Counted from the stretch's first letter, positions 27,140 to 35,261 are shown. The stretch is 64,000 nt of DNA from an uncultured Bacillota bacterium (GCA_947645675.1 CANSDP010000004.1:28418-92417); one strand, 5' to 3'. Translations and numbers: made by a program. Notes: generated from the sequence alone by a model not told the origin.

Positions 27140-27168
27140 ATTATAACAAAAAAGGCTTTGGAATGCAA
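27140..27168 (-). promoter_or_regulatory. Promoter of the chemoreceptor gene
   Basis: On the minus strand: TTGCAT (27168-27163), a 17-bp spacer and TATAAT (27145-27140), about 90 bp before the ATG at 27052. Confidence 0.75.
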
Positions 27169-27225
27169 GGGGATTCCTGACAGAATATACGAAGGCATTC
27201 TTTAAAGCCTTCGTGAACAGCCGCG

Positions 27226-28653
27226 CTAGCGTCCCGGGCCTTGAGGGGTCTGCTCCGGATGCCGCCCCTCGGCGGCCAGATAGGCGGGGCCATCCTGTCT
27301 GACCTTGGCAAACGCTCTCTTACGTACCACTGCCAGGAGGAACAGCAGATGGAATAATCCTGTAACTGTCCAGGTGATGGGATAGGAGAGATAGAGGCTG
27401 GCGGGGGTACGGTAGACAGGAAACACCACAGCCACCCACAGCAGACGCAGGCCGCAGGCCCCGATGATGGACACCACCATAGGAATCACCGAGCTGCCCA
27501 GCCCCCGCAGGACACCCACCAGGGTGTCCATCACACCGCAGATGAAGTAGGGGCAGCAGATGTAGAGCATTCGGACCAGGGCCTGTTGGATTACCTCTGG
27601 CTCCCCCGGGGCGTAGATACCCGCCAGCGGCGCGCCAAAGAGGTAGGCCAGGTTTCCCAGCACCAGTCCGAACACCACCGCGAAGCCCACGCACTGGCAG
27701 GCCGCCTTGTCCACCCGGTCGCACTTGGCCGCGCCGTAGTTCTGCCCCACAAAGGTGATGGCCGCCTGATAAAAGGCGTTCATGGAGACATAGACGAAGC
27801 CCTCAATGTTGGCGCTGGCGGAGGAGCCGGCCACCAGTACCGCGTCGTCGAAGGAATTTAAGGCGGACTGGATTACCACGTTGGACAGGGAGAACACCAC
27901 CCCCTGGAACCCGGCGGGCAGGCCCACTTGGATAATCTGACCCACCACCCGCCGACTCAATCCCAGCCTCTTCAGGTCCAGATGGAGGGGGCCCTGCTCC
28001 CGAATCATGCACCGGACTACCAGGGCCGCGGAGATATACTGGGCTATAATGGTAGCCAAGGCCACTCCGGCCACGCTCATTTGCAGAGGGATGACAAACA
28101 GCAGGTTGAGCCCTACATTGACCACACCGGCAAAGGTAAGGAAATACAGCGGTCTCTGGGTGTCCCCCTGGGCCCGTAAGATGGCCGCGCCAAAGTTATA
28201 CACAAAGTTGGCTGGCAGGCCCAGAAAATAGATCCGCAGATACACACTGGCCAGGTCGATGACATCGGTGGGCGAGGAGGTCCACTCCAGCAGCTGCCGT
28301 GCCAGCGCCACGCCCAGCAGGGCCATCACCGCGCCGCTGGCTAAAGCCAGCGTCATGGCGGTGTGGACGCTCTCCCCCACCCTGTCGTGCCGGCCCGCCC
28401 CCAGGTCCCGAGCCACCACCACGTTGGTGCCCACCGACAGGCCCACAAACAGATTGATCAGCAGATTGATCAGCGAGGTGTTGGACCCCACCGCCGCCAG
28501 CGCCTCCTTCCCGGCGAACCGGCCCACCACCACAACGTCCGCCGCGTTGAACAGCAGCTGCAGTAAACTGGAGGCCATCAGCGGCAAGGCGAACAGCAGG
28601 AGCTTATCCGCTATCGACCCGCTGCACATGTCTATACTATGTTGCTTTTTCAC
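27226..28653 (-). CDS. MATE family efflux transporter
   Basis: About 475 aa with twelve hydrophobic segments and the MATE pattern LPLMASSLLQLLFNAADVVVVGRFAG near the N-terminus, repeated in the second half. It exports cationic drugs or metabolites with H+ or Na+. The start is chosen as the GTG at 28653, 10 bp after GGAAGGGG, which gives KKQHSIDMCSGSI as in homologues; GTG 28659 and ATG 28680 are alternatives. A weak hairpin (27189-27214) follows. Confidence 0.9.
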   Translation of the reverse strand: MKKQHSIDMCSGSIADKLLLFALPLMASSLLQLLFNAADVVVVGRFAGKEALAAVGSNTSLINLLINLFVGLSVGTNVVVARDLGAGRHDRVGESVHTAMTLALASGAVMALLGVALARQLLEWTSSPTDVIDLASVYLRIYFLGLPANFVYNFGAAILRAQGDTQRPLYFLTFAGVVNVGLNLLFVIPLQMSVAGVALATIIAQYISAALVVRCMIREQGPLHLDLKRLGLSRRVVGQIIQVGLPAGFQGVVFSLSNVVIQSALNSFDDAVLVAGSSASANIEGFVYVSMNAFYQAAITFVGQNYGAAKCDRVDKAACQCVGFAVVFGLVLGNLAYLFGAPLAGIYAPGEPEVIQQALVRMLYICCPYFICGVMDTLVGVLRGLGSSVIPMVVSIIGACGLRLLWVAVVFPVYRTPASLYLSYPITWTVTGLFHLLFLLAVVRKRAFAKVRQDGPAYLAAEGRHPEQTPQGPGR

Positions 28654-28732
28654 GCTCACAATTCCCCTTCCAAGCGTCATGCTTCAAGCTATCTTACTAC
28701 AACAGACCCCGGCGGTCCAGTGCCAAAATAAA

Positions 28733-28772
28733 CAAAAACCGGCGGACAGCGCGTTACAGCGCCGTCCGCCGG
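28733..28772 (-). terminator. Intrinsic terminator of the NlpC/P60 gene
   Basis: On the minus strand CCGGCGGACGGCGC and GCGCTGTCCGCCGG form a long stem with one mismatch, followed by TTTTTGTTT. It lies just after the stop at 28792. Confidence 0.85.
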
Positions 28773-28791
28773 ACGGTTATGTATTCTTTGC

Positions 28792-29949
28792 TCAGCCCGC
28801 AAGACGGCGGGCGCCAACGAAGCCGGTGGCGTAGTAGGAGGAGTCCATGCTGGAGATGATGACGCCAGTCTTGCTGGTAGAGGCATGGACAAACTGGTTG
28901 CCGCCGATGTAGATGCCCACATGGGAAGCCCGCTTGCTGGAGCCGCCCTTCTTGAACATCACCAGGTCGCCGGGCTGAAGCTGGCTCCGGGAGACGGAGC
29001 TGCCGTTGTCCAGCTGGCCGGAGGCTGTGCGGCTGATGCCATAGCCGAACTGCTTGTAAACATAGCTGGTGAAGCCGGAGCAGTCAAAGCCCTTGGGGGA
29101 GCTGCCGCCGTAGACATAGGGGTAGCCCACAAACTGGAGGGCGTAGTTGGCAATATCCTGACCCGCGCCGGAGCCCTGGGGGGCGGGCACGGAGGAGGTG
29201 GTGCTCTTATTGCTCTGGCTGTCGGAGGAGGAGCTGCCCTGAGACTTGGACCCAGAGTCCTTCTTCTCCTGGGCCTTGGCCTCGTCGGCGCTGGACTGGA
29301 CCACATAGTCGGCGGAGATATAGCCCTCGCCGATCTTGTACCAGCCGTCCGTCATGCCGTTGACCTCGATGATTTTGCCGGCGGCGACGGTGCCCACCTT
29401 CTCGCTCTTGGTGTCGGGCTCGGAGCGGATGTTCAGGGGGCCCTCCTCCACCTTGACATAGGCGGCGGAGCCCTTCCGGTCGGGGTCGTCACAGGGGACG
29501 ACATACTCCGCAGCGATGTAGCCATCCTCAGTCTGATACCACGCGATCTCGCCGTCGCTCTTGGCCTCAATCAGCTTCAGGATCTTGACCACCTTGCCGT
29601 TGCCCAGAGAGCCGATCTTCTTGCTGTCAGTAGTGGGCTTCTCCCGGATGTTCAAGGGGCCGTCGGCGACCTGAACATAGGTGCTGTCATCCTTGATGGT
29701 GACGTAATCGCTGGCAATAAAGCCCGTCTTCCCGTTATAGCTCACCTTGTACCAGTCAGTCAGCGTGTCCATAATCTCCACATTGGTCCCGTTGGACAGG
29801 CTTTTCAGGACGGTGCTGCTGGTGCTGGCCTCCTCGCGCAGGCGCACGCCGTTGTCATTGACGGTTCCGGTGAGCGCGAACGCGGGGGTGGTAATCATAG
29901 TGCCGGCCAAAAGAACGGCGGCGGTCAGACGGGCTGCGGTATGTTTCAT
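28792..29949 (-). CDS. Secreted SH3b-domain NlpC/P60 (C40) peptidoglycan hydrolase
   Basis: 385 aa. A signal peptide (1-25, cleavage near AFA-L) is followed by three SH3b repeats (about 28-85, 90-151, 163-217), each ending in a WYK/WYQ...GYI pattern. Next come a Ser/Lys-rich linker (about 220-258) and an NlpC/P60 domain with Cys290 (FDCSGF), His343 (ASHVGIY) and His355 as the catalytic set. Such enzymes cut the D-Glu-meso-DAP bond in cell-wall stem peptides. The ATG follows AAGGAGG. It is co-transcribed with the small gene at 29995. Confidence 0.94.
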   Translation of the reverse strand: MKHTAARLTAAVLLAGTMITTPAFALTGTVNDNGVRLREEASTSSTVLKSLSNGTNVEIMDTLTDWYKVSYNGKTGFIASDYVTIKDDSTYVQVADGPLNIREKPTTDSKKIGSLGNGKVVKILKLIEAKSDGEIAWYQTEDGYIAAEYVVPCDDPDRKGSAAYVKVEEGPLNIRSEPDTKSEKVGTVAAGKIIEVNGMTDGWYKIGEGYISADYVVQSSADEAKAQEKKDSGSKSQGSSSSDSQSNKSTTSSVPAPQGSGAGQDIANYALQFVGYPYVYGGSSPKGFDCSGFTSYVYKQFGYGISRTASGQLDNGSSVSRSQLQPGDLVMFKKGGSSKRASHVGIYIGGNQFVHASTSKTGVIISSMDSSYYATGFVGARRLAG

Positions 29950-29994
29950 GAGTACGTCCTCCTTATCTCTGTATCCTTTTGTGTACGGTTTGAC

Positions 29995-30285
29995 TTACTT
30001 GCTGGACAGCGCCCGGTCCAGCCAGACGGAGGCCACGTCCATTGCGGCGTAAAGACTGTCCTTCTCGCTCTTCTTCACCACCCGGTCCCGGCTTTTCAGG
30101 TCGGGGTCGGTAAGCTGAAGCTGAACAGACACCTTATCCGCCACGGGCATGTCGCCCACAGTCTTGGTGGAGAGGACCTGAAGCATAATGATATACTTCT
30201 CAGCCATGGTACCGTAGTAGATCAGGCTGTCCTTCCGGCGGAGGGGATGTCCCTTATAGGTAAGCGGTAATTTCTCATTGGCCAT
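29995..30285 (-). CDS. Conserved small protein of unknown function
   Basis: 96 aa from the ATG at 30285, 8 bp after AGGAG. A beta-rich N-terminal part (PLTYKGHPLRRKDSLIYYG, then EKYIIMLQVLST) and a helical C-terminus (AAMDVASVWLDRAL) are predicted. No signal peptide or membrane segment is seen. Function not recognised. It is the first gene of a two-gene unit with the secreted cell-wall hydrolase 45 bp downstream, behind a strong promoter. Confidence 0.8.
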   Translation of the reverse strand: MANEKLPLTYKGHPLRRKDSLIYYGTMAEKYIIMLQVLSTKTVGDMPVADKVSVQLQLTDPDLKSRDRVVKKSEKDSLYAAMDVASVWLDRALSSK

Positions 30286-30329
30286 AGCTGTGTCTCCTAA
30301 ACGCAAATTGATTTTCAAACTGTAACCGA

Positions 30330-30358
30330 ATTGTAACACATTTGTTACCTCTTGTCAA
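30330..30358 (-). promoter_or_regulatory. Strong promoter with internal dyad upstream of 30285
   Basis: On the minus strand: TTGACA (30358-30353), a 17-bp spacer and TACAAT (30335-30330). The dyad TAACA-CATT-TGTTA overlaps the -10 end of the spacer, and another TGTAAC lies just outside. The rest of the 335-bp gap (30286-30620) holds AT-rich sequence, a second TGTAAC dyad (30512-30526) and the promoter of the divergent dehydrogenase. Confidence 0.75.
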
Positions 30359-30511
30359 ACCTTTTCCGCATTTTTCTCTAAGAAATTTTTTCCTGCCCAA
30401 ATCTTTGCGAAAAATAGCTTTTTTTAAGGAAACTGAACAAGGATTCGGCGGTCAAAATCCCGCTCTTTATCAAGGCAAAGCACATCCCCCTCTTTTCCTC
30501 AGCGAAAAAAG

Positions 30512-30526
30512 GTTACAGGTTGTAAC
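30512..30526. promoter_or_regulatory. Inverted repeat GTTACA-GGT-TGTAAC
   Basis: A perfect 6-bp dyad, 35 bp upstream of the -35 box of the alcohol dehydrogenase gene. The same TGTAAC half-sites occur in the divergent promoter at 30330-30350, so one regulator may read both. Confidence 0.4.
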
Positions 30527-30561
30527 AAAATCTCGCCGGCCTCCCCTCCCCCTCTCACCGC

Positions 30562-30590
30562 TTGCCAGGGCGGGCGGGAGCTGTTATAAT
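30562..30590 (+). promoter_or_regulatory. Promoter of the iron alcohol dehydrogenase gene
   Basis: TTGCCA (30562-30567), a 17-bp spacer and TATAAT (30585-30590), 30 bp before the start codon. Confidence 0.75.
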
Positions 30591-30620
30591 AAGGAGTATT
30601 AACAGAAAAGGAGTCGCGTC

Positions 30621-31790
30621 ATGCGGGATTTTGTTTTTGAGAACAGCACAAAGGTATTTTTCGGCCGGGGCTGTGTGGAGCGGTACCTGGGCGCTCTGCT
30701 GAAGGAGTACGGCGAGACGGTGCTGCTGGTCTACGGCGGCGGGTCCATCAAGATCAATGGCATCTATGACCAGGTTATGTCCATCCTGGCCTCGGCGGGC
30801 AAGCGGGTGGTGGAGTTCTCCGGCGTCATGCCCAACCCCACCTATGCCAAGGTGCTGGAGGGCGTGGACCTGGCCCGGAGGGAGCGTGTCAGTCTGGTGC
30901 TGGCGGTGGGCGGCGGCAGTGTGATGGACTGCGGCAAGGCTATCGCCCTGGCCGTCCCCTATGACGGTGATGTCTGGGAGGGCTTTTGGGCCAAAAAGGG
31001 GGAGGTACGGCACCAGCCCCTTCCCCTGGGGGTCATCGTGACCATGTGCGGCACCGGCAGCGAGTGCAACGGCGGAGCGGTGGTCACCAACGAGGCGGTG
31101 AAGATCAAGACCGACCGTGACTACCCCCAGTGCAATCCCCGGTTCGCCCTGATGGACCCGGCCTATACCCTCAGCGTCCCCAGAAACCAGATGCTCTACG
31201 GCGGCTTCGACGCCCTGTCCCACATCATGGAGACCTATTTCAGCGGCCCAGACGAGGAGAATGTCTCCGACGACATCGCCGAAGCCCTGATGCGGGGGGT
31301 GATCCGGGACCTGAGGGCCGCGGCCCAGGACCCGTCGGACTACAACGCCCGGAGCAACCTGATGTGGGAATCCACCATGGCGGAGAACCGGATCATCAAG
31401 CTGAACAAGCGGACCGACTTCATGGCCCATATGATGGAGCACCAGCTGGGGGCCTATACCGATTGCAGCCACGGCGCTGGCCTGGCGGTGATTCACCCGG
31501 TTTACTACCGGAGGATCTGCCAGAAGGGGGCGGTGAAGTTCGCGCGGTTCGCCGTCCGAGTCTGGGGCATCCCCCAGGAGGGTCGCGGCCAGGAGGAGCT
31601 GGCCCTGGCCGGCGTGGAGGCTCTGGCCAGCTTCATCCGGGAGCTGGGCCTGCCTACCACCCTCCGGGAGTTGGGTGTCACTGAGGACACCCCTCTGGAG
31701 GAGATTGCCAATTCCGTCCCCCTCACCGGCGGCGGCTACGGAAACCTGACCCGCGAGGACGTGCTGGAAATTTTCCAGGTCTGCTATTGA
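30621..31790 (+). CDS. Iron-containing alcohol dehydrogenase (butanol dehydrogenase/YqhD type)
   Basis: 389 aa group III dehydrogenase. The N-terminal dinucleotide-binding half has YGGGSIKINGIYDQV and VLAVGGGSVMDCGKAIAL. The helical metal half has the iron ligand region with DALSHIMETYF and HQLGAYTDCSHGAGLAV. It reduces aldehydes to alcohols with NAD(P)H and so can serve fermentation or aldehyde detoxification. AAAAGGAG stands 8 bp before the ATG. It is transcribed alone. Confidence 0.94.
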   Translation: MRDFVFENSTKVFFGRGCVERYLGALLKEYGETVLLVYGGGSIKINGIYDQVMSILASAGKRVVEFSGVMPNPTYAKVLEGVDLARRERVSLVLAVGGGSVMDCGKAIALAVPYDGDVWEGFWAKKGEVRHQPLPLGVIVTMCGTGSECNGGAVVTNEAVKIKTDRDYPQCNPRFALMDPAYTLSVPRNQMLYGGFDALSHIMETYFSGPDEENVSDDIAEALMRGVIRDLRAAAQDPSDYNARSNLMWESTMAENRIIKLNKRTDFMAHMMEHQLGAYTDCSHGAGLAVIHPVYYRRICQKGAVKFARFAVRVWGIPQEGRGQEELALAGVEALASFIRELGLPTTLRELGVTEDTPLEEIANSVPLTGGGYGNLTREDVLEIFQVCY

Positions 31791-31798
31791 CCGTAGGG

Positions 31799-31828
31799 CA
31801 GGGGTCCCGCTTCCTTGCGGGGCCCCTG
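31799..31828 (+). terminator. Hairpin after the dehydrogenase gene, weak terminator
   Basis: CAGGGGTCCCGC and GCGGGGCCCCTG form a near-perfect stem shortly after the stop codon. It is followed by AAAAGGG, not by T, so intrinsic termination is doubtful. Confidence 0.3.
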
Positions 31829-31875
31829 AAAAGGGTAATTGAATGAGCAAATAAATTGTGAACGACCGGGGTCCA

Positions 31876-32024
31876 AAAGCCTCCCTCTCCGAGGGAGGTG
31901 GCACGGCGAAGCCGTGACAGAGGGAGTCCTCCGGAGGCCTGCGGGGCCCTTGGGGACTCCCTCAGTCAGCCTGCGGCTGACAGCTCCCTCGGGGAGGGAG
32001 CCTTATCGCCTGCGGGCGGGACGG
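31876..32024. repeat. Structured dispersed repeat (GAGGGAGG family)
   Basis: Consecutive hairpins: GCCTCCCTCTCCGAGGGAGG; CACGGC-GAA-GCCGTG; GTCAGCC-TGC-GGCTGAC; and CTCCCTCGGGGAGGGAG. The segment 32001-32022 is nearly identical to the end of the repeat at 18030-18230. The first 45 bp match, inverted, the repeat at 50255-50303. No coding potential. It fills much of the 650-bp gap between the dehydrogenase and ribU. Confidence 0.7.
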
Positions 32025-32032
32025 GGGTCCCT

Positions 32033-32116
32033 TGTAGGGCGGGACGACCTCGACCCGCCGTCCACGGAGGGCGGGCGCCCTCGGGAAGCGGCGCGCCGGG
32101 GTCGTCGCGCCCTACA
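32033..32116. repeat. GC-rich dispersed repeat with inverted ends
   Basis: The left end TGTAGGGCGGGACGACC and the right end GGTCGTCGCGCCCTACAG are near inverted copies. The right end with its preceding GGCGCGCC recurs at 35280-35306 in the trmD leader. Confidence 0.55.
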
Positions 32117-32154
32117 GACGCAAAATTGATTGCCACGCCCCTGAAAATTGGGGG

Positions 32155-32184
32155 TTGCATTTTTCCCCCGGCTGTCGTATAATG
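32155..32184 (+). promoter_or_regulatory. Promoter of the FMN riboswitch-ribU transcript
   Basis: TTGCAT (32155-32160), an 18-bp spacer and TATAAT (32179-32184). Transcription would start about 15 bp before the riboswitch. Confidence 0.75.
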
Positions 32185-32207
32185 CTGACAGACAACTGAA
32201 TACGATG

Positions 32208-32324
32208 TCTTCAGGGCGGGGTGAAATTCCCCACTGGCGGTACAGTCCGCGACCGGACACAGCAATGTGTCCGCTGACCCGGTGAAACTCCGGGACCAAC
32301 GGTTACAGTCCGGATGGAAGAAGA
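32208..32324 (+). promoter_or_regulatory. FMN riboswitch (RFN element)
   Basis: All conserved blocks are present in order. TCTTCAGGGCGGGGTGAAA is followed by CCCCACTGGCGGTACAGTC, a variable hairpin, GTGAAACTCCGGGACCAA, CGGTTACAGTC and the closing GGATGGAAGAAGA. It binds FMN and shuts off riboflavin uptake when FMN is plentiful. No clear terminator stands between it and ribU. A CTCCTT stretch near 32370 could pair with the AAGGAG ribosome binding site at about 32426, which would suit control of translation. Confidence 0.95.
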
Positions 32325-32439
32325 TGTGTGTAAAACAACACGCGCCGCTTCGGCGTGGGTGAAGCGCACCTCCTTGTTTGTTTTGACACCTGGAAGGCAT
32401 AGTCTTTCAGCGGTCAAAATCAAAAAAGGAGTGTTTTTT

Positions 32440-33069
32440 ATGTCCGCACCCACTGTAACCGCCGCCAAACGCAAAAGCTCTGTTTCCGCCCGGGCTATCA
32501 CCATTACCGCCATGCTCTCGGCGGTGGCCTGCGTCCTCAACATGTTCGATTTCCCCATCCCCTTTCTCATTCCCACCTTTGTCAAAATGGACATCTCCGA
32601 CCTGCCTGAGCTGCTGGCCGCTTTCTCCTTGGGTCCCTGGTACGGTGTGGCCGTCACCTTCTTGAAGAATCTGCTCAAGGTGATTATCAAAGGCACATCC
32701 ACCGCCTATGCCGGAGAGCTGTGCAATTTCATCCTGGGGGCCGCCTTCTCCTTCACCGCCGGCGTGATCTATCACTACAAGAAGTCCCGGAAAAGCGCCC
32801 TCATCGGCGCCCTGGCTGGCGCATTGATGATGGCCCTGCTCTCCATCCCCTGCAATTATTACATCTCCTACCCTGTCTACACCAAGTTTATGGCTGTCGA
32901 TAAGATCATCGCCATGTATCAGGCCATTCGCCCCGGCGTCAACGGACTGATGGAATGCCTGATAATCTTCAACGCCCCCTTCACCCTGCTGAAAGGACTT
33001 TTGACCACCGTTCTCTGCTTCCTGGTCTACAAGCCCCTCTCCCCCATTCTCCACGGCTCCGTCAAGTAA
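32440..33069 (+). CDS. ribU: Riboflavin ECF transporter S-component RibU
   Basis: 209 aa from the ATG at 32440, with AAAAAAGGAG upstream; the in-frame extension into the riboswitch is rejected. Five to six membrane helices follow a short basic N-terminus. The family patterns ITAMLSAVACVLNMF, KMDISDLPELLAAFSLGPWYG and FLKNLLKVIIKGTSTAYAGE are clear. It captures riboflavin and uses the shared EcfA1A2T module (14.8-17.5 kb). Control by the FMN riboswitch confirms the substrate. Confidence 0.96.
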   Translation: MSAPTVTAAKRKSSVSARAITITAMLSAVACVLNMFDFPIPFLIPTFVKMDISDLPELLAAFSLGPWYGVAVTFLKNLLKVIIKGTSTAYAGELCNFILGAAFSFTAGVIYHYKKSRKSALIGALAGALMMALLSIPCNYYISYPVYTKFMAVDKIIAMYQAIRPGVNGLMECLIIFNAPFTLLKGLLTTVLCFLVYKPLSPILHGSVK

Positions 33070-33096
33070 GTCTCACGCAGTCCTCCCTTAACCAAA

Positions 33097-33128
33097 AGCG
33101 GGACAGGTAACGCCTGTCCCGCTTTTTT
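33097..33128 (+). terminator. Intrinsic terminator of ribU
   Basis: A 10-bp stem GCGGGACAGG-TAACG-CCTGTCCCGC is followed by TTTTTT. Confidence 0.9.
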
Positions 33129-33131
33129 GCG

Positions 33132-33163
33132 GATAAGTGGTCGTTTTTCTGGGATAGTCGGTC
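33132..33163 (+). promoter_or_regulatory. Candidate LytTR binding site upstream of 33222
   Basis: Direct repeats GATAAGTGGTC (33132) and GATAGTCGGTC (33153) are 21 bp apart, with TTTTTC in the spacer, as at 14705. They end 23 bp before TACAAT (33187-33192), which has no recognisable -35 box, as expected for an activated promoter. Confidence 0.6.
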
Positions 33164-33221
33164 AGCTCCTACAGGGCAAAGCATGGTACAATAGCATCAG
33201 AACTATGGAGGAGGTTATCAT

Positions 33222-33791
33222 ATGCGAATTTTCAAACAGAAAAGCGCCGGGGGCAGGGCGCGCGCCTGCGGGATGGCCTATCTGTCCGTCTGGACCCTGT
33301 GCGTGCTGTGGTTCTGGCTGGGCAGGAGCGGCGGCGGGTGGATTATGTCGTACACCATACTGGCCTTTTGGTTTCTTCTCCCTGTCACGACGCTGATTAC
33401 CTCCTTCCTGCTGGAGCGGGGGCAGGACCTGGGGCTGCGGCGCTGGGCCGCGATGGGGCTGTTCGGGCTGATGTATACGGCGGCCATTTGGGCCACCTTT
33501 TCCCTCAGCACGCTTCTGTCACATGCAAGGCTGGAGTTCCCTTCTCCCTATTACCTTTTGGCGGGGCTCTGCCCCAGCGCTATCGGCATTGCTCTGGGCT
33601 GGGCCGCGCGGAAATGGAATGTAAGCCCGCGCGTCCCCGCCATCGGTCTGTTCCTACTGCTGTGTGTCTGTTATGTACAGCTCAAGACCTTTGGCGGGCC
33701 TCTGCTCCGCCCGGTTCCCATTTTGGACGTGCCCGCCCTGCTCCTGCTCCTGGGGACGGCGGGCTGGCTCCTGTTCCGGAGGAAGAAATAG
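33222..33791 (+). CDS. Multi-pass membrane protein of unknown function, possible LytTR target
   Basis: 189 aa with about six hydrophobic segments and no recognised domain. It begins with a basic stretch and ends with RRKK, so both ends are probably cytoplasmic. The ATG has GGAGG 7 bp upstream. The promoter carries the direct repeats described at 33132, so I infer control by the LytTR regulator at 14174 or a paralogue. The next gene follows after 68 bp. Confidence 0.8.
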   Translation: MRIFKQKSAGGRARACGMAYLSVWTLCVLWFWLGRSGGGWIMSYTILAFWFLLPVTTLITSFLLERGQDLGLRRWAAMGLFGLMYTAAIWATFSLSTLLSHARLEFPSPYYLLAGLCPSAIGIALGWAARKWNVSPRVPAIGLFLLLCVCYVQLKTFGGPLLRPVPILDVPALLLLLGTAGWLLFRRKK

Positions 33792-33859
33792 GACATACCC
33801 TCCCCCCGGCCCGCATAGGATGGAAGCGACACAGGATAAGACAAGGAGTTGTTGCTTCC

Positions 33860-34465
33860 ATGCAGACCAATACCAACCGAATTTTTCTCCGGGGGCGGAT
33901 GGCCGCCCGTCCCGCTCTCTCCCACGCCAACCACGGCGTGGACTATTTCACCTTTCCCCTGGCGGTGCGCCGGCTGTCCGGGGCGGAGGACCGGCTGAAC
34001 ATCGTCGCCTCCCGGGAACAGCTGGAGCGGCTCTCCCTCTGCGGAGACGGCCCTGTCTCCGTCTATGGGGAGGTGCGGACCTTCAACAACCGCAGCGGGG
34101 TGGGCAGCCGGCTGGTGGTCAGCGTCTTTGCCCGGACGCTCGCCCAGGACGAGGGGGAGGACGAAAACCGGCTGGAGCTGTCCGGGACCTTATGTAAGCC
34201 GCCCATCCTCCGGGCCACCCCGCTGGGCCGCACCATCTGCGACATGATCCTGGCGGTCAACCGCCGGTATGGCCGGGCGGACTATCTCCCCTGCATCGCC
34301 TGGGGCAGTCTGGCCTACCGCTGCGGGGCCATGGAGGTGGGAGACCGCCTGTCCCTGGAGGGCCGGCTCCAGAGCCGGACCTACACCAAGGAGATCGACG
34401 GTCAGCCCCAGGAACGCACCGCCTTTGAGGTGTCGGTCATGTCCCTGGCCGCGGACGATACATAG
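33860..34465 (+). CDS. Single-stranded DNA-binding protein-like OB-fold protein
   Basis: 201 aa from the ATG at 33860 after AAGGAG; a long in-frame extension back to 33299 overlaps the membrane protein and is rejected. Two OB-type halves are seen. The second (about 110-200) has the SSB pattern DMILAVNRRYGRADYLPCIAWG followed by VGDRLSLEGRLQSRTYTK. It lacks the acidic SSB C-terminal tail, so it is a paralogue and not the main replication SSB. It ends one base before the convergent trmD stop. Confidence 0.82.
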   Translation: MQTNTNRIFLRGRMAARPALSHANHGVDYFTFPLAVRRLSGAEDRLNIVASREQLERLSLCGDGPVSVYGEVRTFNNRSGVGSRLVVSVFARTLAQDEGEDENRLELSGTLCKPPILRATPLGRTICDMILAVNRRYGRADYLPCIAWGSLAYRCGAMEVGDRLSLEGRLQSRTYTKEIDGQPQERTAFEVSVMSLAADDT

Positions 34466-34466
34466 C

Positions 34467-35222
34467 TCACTCCTCCGCGCCCAGCTCCTCCTCCAGCTCC
34501 CGGAGCAGCTTCTGGTCCTCCTTGGAGGACAGGTCCAGCCGTTCATACAGGTCGGGCCGGCGCCGGCGGGTGCGGAGGATGGACTGCTTCCGCCGCCACT
34601 GCTCCACCTTGGCGTGGTTGCCCGACAGGAGGACGGGGGGCACCGCCCGGCCGTGCCACACCTCAGGCCGGGAGTACTGGGGGGCCTCCAGCGCGCCGTT
34701 CCAGTGGCTCTCGTTCTCATAGCAGGAGGGGTCGGACAGCACCCCGGGCACCAGGCGGCACACCGCATCGGCCACCGCCATAGCGGGGATCTCGCCGCCG
34801 GTCATCACGAAATCACCGATGGAAATTTCCTCGTCCACGCACTCCTCGATAAAGCGCTCGTCGATGCCCTCGTAGTGGCCGCAGACCAGGATAAGCCGCT
34901 GGTAATCGTCCTTTAAGCGCCGGGCGTCGGACTGGGTGAAGGTCCTGCCCGCCGGGGACATGTAGATGGTGTGGACCCGCTCCCCCGCCTCCTGACAGAT
35001 GTGCTCCCAGCACCTGTAAAGGGGATCGGCCTGCATCACCGCCCCCCGGCCTCCGCCGTAGGGGTAGTTGTCCACCTGCTTCTGCTTGTTGACGGTGTAA
35101 TCCCGGATCTGGTGGCACTCCACCCGGATATACCCCCGCTCCTGCCCCCGGCCCAGCACGGATTCACACAGCATATCTCCCACCACATCGGGGAATAATG
35201 TCATAATGTCGATACGGTACAT
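34467..35222 (-). CDS. trmD: tRNA (guanine37-N1)-methyltransferase TrmD
   Basis: 251 aa SPOUT methyltransferase that makes m1G37 and prevents frameshifting. YPYGGGRGAVMQADPLY, LVCGHYEGIDERF and the trefoil-knot segment SIGDFVMTGGEIPAM are all present. In most bacteria trmD sits with rpsP-rimM-rplS; here it stands alone with its own promoter and a repeat-containing leader. Its ATG has AGGAG 10 bp upstream. Confidence 0.96.
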   Translation of the reverse strand: MYRIDIMTLFPDVVGDMLCESVLGRGQERGYIRVECHQIRDYTVNKQKQVDNYPYGGGRGAVMQADPLYRCWEHICQEAGERVHTIYMSPAGRTFTQSDARRLKDDYQRLILVCGHYEGIDERFIEECVDEEISIGDFVMTGGEIPAMAVADAVCRLVPGVLSDPSCYENESHWNGALEAPQYSRPEVWHGRAVPPVLLSGNHAKVEQWRRKQSILRTRRRRPDLYERLDLSSKEDQKLLRELEEELGAEE

Positions 35223-35261
35223 GATTTCAAATCTCCTTTTGCGGGGCGTAACTGCTGGGCA

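Noticed and set aside
31876..32116. Possible CRISPR array because of clustered repeats
   Set aside because: The units are hairpins of different sequence with no constant repeat length and no regular spacers; no cas genes are present.
31797..32129. Open frames in the repeat region between the dehydrogenase and ribU
   Set aside because: Low-complexity translations of structured repeats; no start signals.
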